This document shows positions 1 through 4,302 of a stretch of 10,945 bases of DNA, in pieces. The notes beneath the pieces are model-generated. The model had not been told where the DNA came from. It saw nothing but the letters and a program-made list of their open reading frames with translations, and ran no database searches. This DNA is from Candidatus Latescibacterota bacterium (GTDB lineage: Bacteria; JAAXHH01): contig JAJECR010000241.1 of the NCBI GenBank assembly GCA_022821935.1, positions 1 through 10,945 on the forward strand, in the 5' to 3' direction. How positions within the stretch are numbered: position 1 is the stretch's first letter; every line of letters begins with the position of its first letter. The position numbers and the translations under genes are program-made.

Positions 1-628
1 ATATCATCAGGAGCTGCTTGAACTGCTGGGGCGCCTGGGGGAGGGCGTAGAACCTGCCGGGATGCACGCGGCTCGGGACCAGGTAGTCGCGGGCTCCTTC
101 GGGCGAACTGCTGGTGAGGATGGGCGTGTTGAACTCGTTGAACCCCATTTCCGTCATGCGGCGCCGGATGCTCGCGATGATGCGCGAGCGCATGATGATG
201 TTGTGGTGCAGCCGCTGTCTGCGCAGATCGAGCATGCGGTACGTCAGCCGGGTGGCTTCGGGATACTCCCGCTCGTCCGCGACGGACAGGGGCAGGGGAT
301 CCGCCGCGCTGAGCACCGTCATCGAGTCGGCCTTCACTTCGATGTGACCGGTGGGCAGGTTGGGGTTGATGGCGTCTTCCGCCCGCAGGATCACCTCGCC
401 GGTAAAGGTGGCGACAGTCTCCGCCCGCAGGTCTCCCGCTTCCTCGTGAAACCCGCTTTCCGGGGTGATGACGACCTGGGTGATCCCGTAGTGGTCTCTC
501 AGGTCGATGAAGAGCAGGCCGCCGTGGTCCCGCTTACGGTGTACCCAGCCGGCAAGCCTCACCGGCGTTCCGTCGTCGCTCTGCCGCAATGCGCCGCAGG
601 TATGTGTCCTGTACGGGTGGTCTTTCAT
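1..628 (-). CDS. aspS: Aspartyl-tRNA synthetase, N-terminal part (cut by window edge)
   Basis: The enzyme charges tRNA-Asp with aspartate in the cytoplasm (class II synthetase). The reverse strand reads 209 codons from an ATG at 628 without a stop and leaves the window. An N-terminal OB-fold anticodon-binding domain is recognisable, with the AspRS stretches LAGWVHRKRDHGGL and FIDLRDHYGITQVV. Next comes the class II motif 1 region (TYRMLDLRRQRLHHNI, then MGFNEFNTPILTSSSPEGARDY) and the start of the catalytic domain (FYALPQAPQQFKQL). The bacterial AspRS is usually near 590 residues, so about two thirds is missing here. The start is supported by a stop codon directly upstream in frame and by a purine-rich Shine-Dalgarno stretch (reverse complement of 637-647). 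It follows the isomerase gene on the same strand across a 150-nt repeat region. I see no clear promoter or terminator between them. Confidence 0.95.
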   Translation of the reverse strand, partial: MKDHPYRTHTCGALRQSDDGTPVRLAGWVHRKRDHGGLLFIDLRDHYGITQVVITPESGFHEEAGDLRAETVATFTGEVILRAEDAINPNLPTGHIEVKADSMTVLSAADPLPLSVADEREYPEATRLTYRMLDLRRQRLHHNIIMRSRIIASIRRRMTEMGFNEFNTPILTSSSPEGARDYLVPSRVHPGRFYALPQAPQQFKQLLMI

Positions 629-655
629 CTAAGGGGCCTTCCTCCCTGTCCTGTT

Positions 656-793
656 GAACCGCTACGTGGGCCGTTCAATTAGGCTGATCGTTCCTTAACG
701 CGGGCCAATCTCTACGCGGGCCATTAAATTTCGCTGATCGTTCCTTAACGCGGGCCAATCTCTACGCGGGCCGAACCGTTACGCGGGCCGTTC
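656..793. repeat. Nested tandem repeat at the 3' end of the isomerase gene
   Basis: Two 50-bp units (671-720 and 721-770) share a 40-bp identical block (683-722 and 733-772). A 21-bp element at 773-793, which holds the isomerase stop codon, recurs with two mismatches at 656-676. Six cores of the form ACGYGGGCC begin at 664, 698, 714, 748, 764 and 781, giving spacings of 34, 16, 34, 16 and 17. On the minus strand each core reads GGCCCRCGTWA or GGCCCRCGTAG, so the stop-codon-bearing gene end appears to have been copied several times. The cores are direct, not inverted, so no strong hairpin is expected. The array sits just upstream of the aspS ribosome-binding site. Its function is unknown. Confidence 0.9.
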
Positions 794-1678
794 CACGCCC
801 AGTTCGGCCAGGAGGTCCAGCGTGTTCTGCATGCATATTCTGGATGCCGCCTCCCCCGCCTCCGAAAACTGCTTTCCCCCCGGCCGGTCGAGCAATGTCT
901 GCTCGATCTGTTCCGCTCCGATGCGCCAGTGGGTCTCGAGGGACAGGCAGCCGTCGTATCCCTGTTCGATCAGGTCGGCGAACTGTCCCCGGTAGTCTAT
1001 CTCGCCCTCGCACATGGGCACGTTGCCGTCTTCCCCGGCGCCGCCTTCCCCGGCCGTGCCCCTGACCCCGTCCTTGAAGTGCATGTGACACATGTCCGAC
1101 CGGATATGATCGTATCCGTCCGGATAAGGCGTCTGTCCGCCGTCGGCGAACAGCTCGTTGCAGGGATCCCAGAGGGGCTTGACGGCAGGCGTATCCAGGG
1201 CGTCGACCAGGCGCCGCGTCTCCGCGCCGGTGCCGATCAGTGTGGACGCCTCGTTCTCCAGTCCGAGCACGACCCCCTCGCCTTCGGCGATCCGGACAGG
1301 TTCAGCGTACCGTTCGATAATCCGGTCCCATAACTGCTCGAGGGCATCCTGCTTCCAGAATGCGAAAACGCGGACCAGCGTCGTGTCTAACTCATGGGCG
1401 GCGCGGATGCACCTGCGGAGGATTTCGAGGTGTTCCCGGCACGCGGCGTCGTCTCCGATGCCGCACTTGTAGAAGGGCGCGGCCACGCCGACGACCGACA
1501 AGCCGGCCTCGCCGGTCCGGTCCCGGATCCGCGCGATCTCATCGTCGCTGAGGTCCTGGGGCGGCTTGTCCCAGATCGATCTGATCTCGATCCCGTCCAG
1601 GTTGAAACTCCGGGCGAACCCAATGACCGTGTCCAGGTCCTGGGACACCTCGTCAGTGATCACGGCGATCTTGAACAT
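779..1678 (-). CDS. Sugar-phosphate isomerase/epimerase-like protein (xylose-isomerase-like TIM barrel)
   Basis: A 299-residue cytoplasmic protein with no signal peptide, in the AP-endonuclease-2/xylose-isomerase-like TIM-barrel superfamily, whose members isomerise or epimerise sugars or related polyols using a divalent metal. The N-terminus (MFKIAVITDEVSQDLD) and the stretch NLDGIEIRSIW are typical of the first barrel strands. Likely metal ligands lie on successive strands: Glu141 (LGLENEAS), Asp171 (LWDPCN), His200 (MHFKD) and Glu248 (SLETHW). A Gly-rich stretch around 206-219 is probably a loop. The substrate cannot be assigned. The gene starts 17 nt after the phosphatase stop, with an AAGGAG sequence upstream at a slightly long distance of about 12 nt. 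Its stop codon lies inside a tandem repeat array. Family assignment is firm, function is not. Confidence 0.85.
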   Translation of the reverse strand: MFKIAVITDEVSQDLDTVIGFARSFNLDGIEIRSIWDKPPQDLSDDEIARIRDRTGEAGLSVVGVAAPFYKCGIGDDAACREHLEILRRCIRAAHELDTTLVRVFAFWKQDALEQLWDRIIERYAEPVRIAEGEGVVLGLENEASTLIGTGAETRRLVDALDTPAVKPLWDPCNELFADGGQTPYPDGYDHIRSDMCHMHFKDGVRGTAGEGGAGEDGNVPMCEGEIDYRGQFADLIEQGYDGCLSLETHWRIGAEQIEQTLLDRPGGKQFSEAGEAASRICMQNTLDLLAELGVERPA

Positions 1679-1695
1679 CGAGCCTGCGTTCTCCT

Positions 1696-2199
1696 TTACG
1701 CTTCGTGTTCGGTCATGGATTCGGCGAAACGAAAGATCGACGATTCCTGGTCGAAGGTCTCGACCGACCCCGGACGGATGCTGCGGATTTCTTCAATGGC
1801 GGCTTCCGGCGAGGATCCCCGCCAGACGAGATACCCGGCCAATACGGTCCCGGTCCGGCCTATCCCCGCCATGCAATGCACGACCACGCCCCCCGCTTCA
1901 ATATGTTCATCTATATAGAGGGCGGCCCGGCGAATCTGCTCCGGTGAAGGCGCGGTCATGTCTTCCACCGGTAGATGCAGGCGCCGCAGCCCGCAGTGAT
2001 CGAGTGTCTCATCGTGCAGCGGATCACGCGTCAGGGACACCACGGCGTTCACGCCCAGTGCTTTCAGGCTCATCAGGTCCCGTTCCAGGGTCTGGTCCGG
2101 CGAACCTCCGCCGCGCGGACTAGAGGCACTCGAGGCGCTCGTGGGCAGGGCCATGCCGGCCAGCCGCCGGGGAATGACCCAGGTGAAGTTTCTCAGCAT
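1696..2199 (-). CDS. DUSP23-like dual-specificity protein phosphatase
   Basis: A 167-residue cysteine-dependent phosphatase of the small atypical dual-specificity type, removing phosphate from phosphotyrosine or phosphoserine/threonine, or from a small molecule. The signature HCMAGIGRTGT gives nucleophile Cys109 and phosphate-binding Arg115. Asp80 (PVEDM) is the likely general acid. The N-terminus (NFTWVIPRRLAGMALP) and C-terminal block (IRPGSVETFDQE) closely resemble animal DUSP23/VHZ as I recall it. Residues about 20-36 (Ser/Gly/Pro-rich) look like an insertion relative to DUSP23. A GGGAG Shine-Dalgarno lies 7 nt before the ATG. The gene sits 15 nt after the small membrane protein and 17 nt before the isomerase, so it is probably co-transcribed. 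There is no cognate kinase in the window and the substrate is unknown. Confidence 0.88.
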   Translation of the reverse strand: MLRNFTWVIPRRLAGMALPTSASSASSPRGGGSPDQTLERDLMSLKALGVNAVVSLTRDPLHDETLDHCGLRRLHLPVEDMTAPSPEQIRRAALYIDEHIEAGGVVVHCMAGIGRTGTVLAGYLVWRGSSPEAAIEEIRSIRPGSVETFDQESSIFRFAESMTEHEA

Positions 2200-2214
2200 C
2201 CAATGCTCCCGGCG

Positions 2215-2418
2215 TTACTTCTCGGGGATGTCCTCGAACCGGCCATCCACGATGTTCTTCGGATCGATGGTCGTCTTCGGTTTCTCAGGTGTCCTGGGTC
2301 TCGGTTCGGGAGCCGGCCGGGGGGGACGGGTGATCACGGAAGCCAGGAAACGAAGGGCCTGCTGGATCAGGATCCCCGCCAGAAACCTCATCACGAACCT
2401 CAGGATGTATGCGAGCAT
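2215..2418 (-). CDS. Small proline-rich membrane-anchored protein, function unknown
   Basis: A 67-residue protein, not confidently recognised. Residues 1-29 are hydrophobic with scattered Arg and Gln (MLAYILRFVMRFLAGILIQQ and following), suiting a single membrane or amphipathic anchor. Residues 31-48 are rich in Pro, Arg and Lys (PPRPAPEPRPRTPEKPK). The tail is acidic (TIDPKNIVDGRFEDIPEK). Short proteins with a membrane anchor, a charged linker and a VD-x-x-(F/Y)-E-x-(I/V) tail exist in several phyla, but this is only a resemblance. The gene begins 4 nt after the tmk stop and ends 15 nt before the phosphatase start, so its position in a tight operon supports it being real. Confidence 0.65.
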   Translation of the reverse strand: MLAYILRFVMRFLAGILIQQALRFLASVITRPPRPAPEPRPRTPEKPKTTIDPKNIVDGRFEDIPEK

Positions 2419-2422
2419 GATG

Positions 2423-3085
2423 TTATCCGCCGCTGTAGGTTTGCATCACTGCTTCGACATGCGCGCGCACTTCCTGCTGCACCTCGCCGGCCGGGTGCGC
2501 GCCGTCGATGATCTCTATGCGGTCCACGGTTTTTCTCCGGCGCGCCAGTTCCAGGTAATTCTCCCGGATGGCGCGCAACGTAACCAGGTCCTCGAACAGT
2601 TCGGTATCAGAACGCGCCCGGCGTATGCGGTCCATGCAGACTTCGGCGGGCGCGTCGATCAGCAGGGTCAGGTGGGGGTGTATCGCCCTGGCGTTGATCG
2701 ATTCGATCCAGTCCAGCTCGCCGGGCATCTCCCGCCACTGGTAGGCGAAGGAGGAGAGAAAATACCGGTCGCACAGCACGGGGATTCCGCGGTTTATGTT
2801 GGACTCGATCTCCGACTTGACGTGGTCGATCCGGTCGGCGGCGAACAGCAGTGCGTGGCAGATGCCGTCGAGTTCCACCCGCCGCTGCAGGGCTTCTTTC
2901 AACAGCCTGCCGATGGGGCGGTTCGTGGGTTCGCCCGTGGTGTGGACGGGACATCCGTACCGGGCTTCCATCCACTGGTGAAGCTGTTTCAACTGGGTCG
3001 TCTTGCCCGCGCCGTCGATCCCTTCGATCACGATGAACGGCGCGCCGGCGTCCCCGCCGTCGCCGCGGACCTCCTTCCCCTTCAT
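2423..3085 (-). CDS. tmk: Thymidylate kinase
   Basis: dTMP kinase phosphorylates dTMP to dTDP with ATP in the cytoplasm, an essential step of dTTP synthesis. The 220-residue protein has the P-loop GIDGAGKTT (22-30), the TMP-binding GEPT (51-54), the DRYFLSSFAYQ motif starting at Asp106, the strand LTLLIDAP (about 139-146), and an Arg-rich LID region (RIRRARSDTELFE, about 153-165). The length is normal for the family. I chose the ATG at 3085 because it overlaps the DUF624 stop codon as ATGA, a common coupling arrangement. The same frame stays open upstream to 3676, but that part is antisense to nothing conserved and overlaps the DUF624 gene. An in-frame ATG four codons upstream is a weaker alternative. 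No key residue appears to be missing. Confidence 0.95.
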   Translation of the reverse strand: MKGKEVRGDGGDAGAPFIVIEGIDGAGKTTQLKQLHQWMEARYGCPVHTTGEPTNRPIGRLLKEALQRRVELDGICHALLFAADRIDHVKSEIESNINRGIPVLCDRYFLSSFAYQWREMPGELDWIESINARAIHPHLTLLIDAPAEVCMDRIRRARSDTELFEDLVTLRAIRENYLELARRRKTVDRIEIIDGAHPAGEVQQEVRAHVEAVMQTYSGG

Positions 3086-3762
3086 GAATACCCCCATGGA
3101 CGGATCAGGTCCCGCCATCCACGCGCTTCTTCCAGTACGTTCCCGTTCGTTGAATCGTATCGTTTCAGCATCTCCCTCAGTCCGGTGCTGAACAGTACCC
3201 CGACGGCCCCGATGCCCAGGAAGAGCAGGCCGACGCCGCTGGCCAGGCTGAAGGCCATGGTGACGGATCCGCAGAACAACAGCGCGAAGGCGTGCCGGGG
3301 GTTGTCCACCGCCAGAAATACGCCCGAGCGGATGACCTGTCTGACGGGGACCTTGCCCCGCTGCATGAGCGGCAGGACGTAGACGGCCGTCATGCATACG
3401 AAAACGATCAGCCACATCATCACGCCGCCCAGGACCGCGCCGACCCAGGGCCACGCGTCCATGAGCCGCACGTAGAAAAGCACATTGGCGGCGAGGAGCA
3501 GGAGCACGCCAGCGTACAGTCCGCAGATACAAAAGCTGCGGCCCAGGTCCTCCCGGGTGTGGGCGAAGAAATCCCTTATGCCTGTTTCCTCGTAAGCCGC
3601 GATCCGTCCGGTTACGCGGAACAGTCCGGCGAAGGCGAGCGGAAGGGTGACCAGCGGCAGGGCGAACAACAGCCACAGGATGTTGACCACGATCAGCGTT
3701 CCCAGGTAGTCATAGGTATTCCAGAACCACTTTCTGAACAGTCCGGGTTCCTTGTCCGGCAT
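3082..3762 (-). CDS. DUF624/YesL-like integral membrane protein
   Basis: A 226-residue polytopic membrane protein resembling the YesL/DUF624 family, best known next to carbohydrate transport genes in Firmicutes and of unknown biochemical role. The N-terminal pattern LFRKWFWNTYDYLGTLIVVNILWLL, shown here only by its ends (LFRKWF, then NILWLLFALPLVTLP), is characteristic. Hydrophobic segments lie at about 20-50, 76-98, 105-133 and 156-192; the last may be two helices. A short basic loop precedes the hydrophilic C-terminus. It is the first gene of the minus operon, and its stop overlaps the tmk start by ATGA. The start ATG at 3762 is the only convincing one; its Shine-Dalgarno (AGGGTG) is weak. 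An odd feature is that it heads an operon with tmk rather than sugar-transport genes. Confidence 0.8.
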   Translation of the reverse strand: MPDKEPGLFRKWFWNTYDYLGTLIVVNILWLLFALPLVTLPLAFAGLFRVTGRIAAYEETGIRDFFAHTREDLGRSFCICGLYAGVLLLLAANVLFYVRLMDAWPWVGAVLGGVMMWLIVFVCMTAVYVLPLMQRGKVPVRQVIRSGVFLAVDNPRHAFALLFCGSVTMAFSLASGVGLLFLGIGAVGVLFSTGLREMLKRYDSTNGNVLEEARGWRDLIRPWGYS

Positions 3763-3801
3763 GTACGGCGCACCCTGTCACGCGGCTTTCGACCGGCCGC
3801 C

Positions 3802-3891
3802 GCGGCTTGCAAAACCCGATTCCACAGGCCGGCCCGGCCGAGTGCTGCGGTTCGCGAAGCCCGATTCCACAGGCCGGCCCGGTCTGCTCGA
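3802..3891. repeat. 45-bp tandem duplication upstream of the DUF624 operon
   Basis: Two adjacent 45-bp copies (3802-3846 and 3847-3891) share a 23-bp identical block at 3815-3837 and 3860-3882, with diverged flanks (GCGGCTTGCAAAA against GCGGTTCGCGAAG). Each copy contains the palindrome GGCCGGCC (3827-3834 and 3872-3879). The pair lies between the DUF624 start and the putative minus-strand promoter, so it would be in the 5' untranslated leader of that operon. It could be a pair of protein-binding sites or a neutral duplication. The rest of 3763-3954 holds no gene that I can support. Confidence 0.9.
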
Positions 3892-3901
3892 CAACGCCTG
3901 C

Positions 3902-3930
3902 ATGGTACAGGCTCACCCCTCAAATCGCAA
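3902..3930 (-). promoter_or_regulatory. Possible sigma70-type promoter for the minus-strand operon
   Basis: On the reverse strand TTGCGA (3925-3930) is followed after 17 nt by TACCAT (3902-3907). Each hexamer matches the consensus at four of six positions. It is placed correctly to transcribe the DUF624-tmk operon and is back-to-back with the much stronger trp promoter. Weak matches like this occur by chance. Confidence 0.3.
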
Positions 3931-3954
3931 CTGTTTTCTTGGTGAGAAAAAACC

Positions 3955-3983
3955 TTGACTTAACCGCCGGACCGTGCTATAAT
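3955..3983 (+). promoter_or_regulatory. Sigma70 promoter of the trp operon
   Basis: TTGACT (3955-3960) and TATAAT (3978-3983) are separated by exactly 17 nt: five of six and six of six matches to the consensus. An A-rich tract (3946-3952) lies directly upstream. Transcription should begin near 3990, about 48 nt before the leader peptide start. It is the best promoter in the window and sits at the expected place for an attenuated operon. I see no convincing operator palindrome overlapping it, although none can be excluded. Confidence 0.8.
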
Positions 3984-4037
3984 GGCGCAATCTATATCCT
4001 GACGACGAACTGGTTTAACAGCAGGCACTGGACTGAA

Positions 4038-4157
4038 ATGACAGCTGTCAACTCCTCCCGGTCATCCCGATTCTACTATTGGCGGAAGCAGAGCGATCTG
4101 TTTACCTGGTGGCCTTTTTATGGGACGAGGCGGCATGTCATGCGAAGCGGCGCCTGA
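4038..4157 (+). CDS. trpL: trp leader peptide (39 residues)
   Basis: A 39-residue leader peptide whose translation, rather than its product, probably controls the operon. It contains Trp15, Trp24 and Trp25, with aromatic clusters FYYW (12-15) and FTWWPFY (22-28). Phe, Tyr and Trp each occur three times. The ATG at 4038 is the first start codon in this frame after the predicted transcription start; its Shine-Dalgarno is poor (AGCAGG about 12 nt upstream). The frame is open further upstream and has two more Trp codons (4011 and 4029) inside the transcript but before the ATG. The stop at 4155-4157 is 32 nt before the terminator stem. Rhizobial TrpL peptides, which also precede a fused trpE(G), are shorter and carry only Trp repeats in the examples I recall. 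Confidence 0.78.
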   Translation: MTAVNSSRSSRFYYWRKQSDLFTWWPFYGTRRHVMRSGA

Positions 4158-4189
4158 TTGAAGTAGATTCATCCTTCGTTGATTTGACC

Positions 4190-4222
4190 GGCCTCTACCC
4201 TCACAAGGTAGCGGCCTTTTTT
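4190..4222 (+). terminator. Intrinsic attenuator terminator
   Basis: GGCC (4190-4193) pairs with GGCC (4213-4216) and CTACC (4195-4199) with GGTAG (4207-4211). There is one T-C mismatch between these two blocks and a 7-nt loop (4200-4206). A run of six T follows at 4217-4222, then GTTTT. It lies 146 nt before the end of nothing coding and 80 nt before trpEG, so it can only act as an attenuator for the downstream operon. Confidence 0.85.
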
Positions 4223-4302
4223 GTTTTATAAGGTTAATCAGCAGAAGGCCGCACAGGGTTGGGGATGCTTCATTACCGTACCACTGAGCATGGGATCTGA
4301 CG

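Larger units (their letters stand above)
3990..4222 (+). promoter_or_regulatory. trp operon leader with ribosome-mediated transcription attenuator
   Basis: The predicted leader transcript contains a short aromatic-rich open reading frame (4038-4157) and then an intrinsic terminator (4190-4222), the classical order of an amino-acid attenuator. Seen directly: adjacent TGG TGG codons at 4107-4112, and a possible hairpin between 4128 and 4155 (AGGCG with CGCCT, plus GCAT with ATGC inside) overlapping the end of the peptide. Two weak antiterminator pairings with the 5' arm of the terminator are possible: GAGGC (4127-4131) with GCCTC (4191-4195), or GTAGA (4163-4167) with TCTAC (4194-4198). By the known mechanism, stalling at Trp codons would leave such a segment free and prevent termination. 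The pairing scheme is inference. From 4223 to 4302 I see nothing beyond spacer before trpEG. Confidence 0.75.

Noticed and set aside
62..682. 206-residue plus-strand reading frame at the left edge
   Set aside because: It is antisense to aspS, which has clear synthetase motifs. The plus-strand protein has no recognisable domain.
629..778. Intrinsic terminator between the isomerase gene and aspS
   Set aside because: The GC-rich cores are direct repeats, not inverted, and no T-run follows on the minus strand.
656..793. CRISPR array
   Set aside because: Repeats are 16-50 bp direct copies without unique spacers of constant length, and no cas genes are present.
3086..3676. Long N-terminal extension of the thymidylate kinase reading frame
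   Set aside because: The extension is an Arg/Pro/Gly-rich alternate-frame reading of the DUF624 gene. The kinase begins normally at the ATG overlapping the DUF624 stop.
3693..3923. Short minus-strand reading frames with repeated GPACGIG-like peptides
   Set aside because: The peptide repeat is only the translated 45-bp DNA duplication. There is no conserved domain, it overlaps the DUF624 start, and two frames are equally open.
3807..4037. Longer reading frame continuing upstream of the leader peptide
   Set aside because: It crosses the consensus promoter and the DNA repeats. Transcription from that promoter begins near 3990, so most of it would not be transcribed.
3990..4302. T-box riboswitch or TRAP-binding leader in front of trpEG
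   Set aside because: No T-box sequence and no series of spaced GAG/UAG triplets is seen. A Trp-rich leader peptide before a terminator explains the region better.
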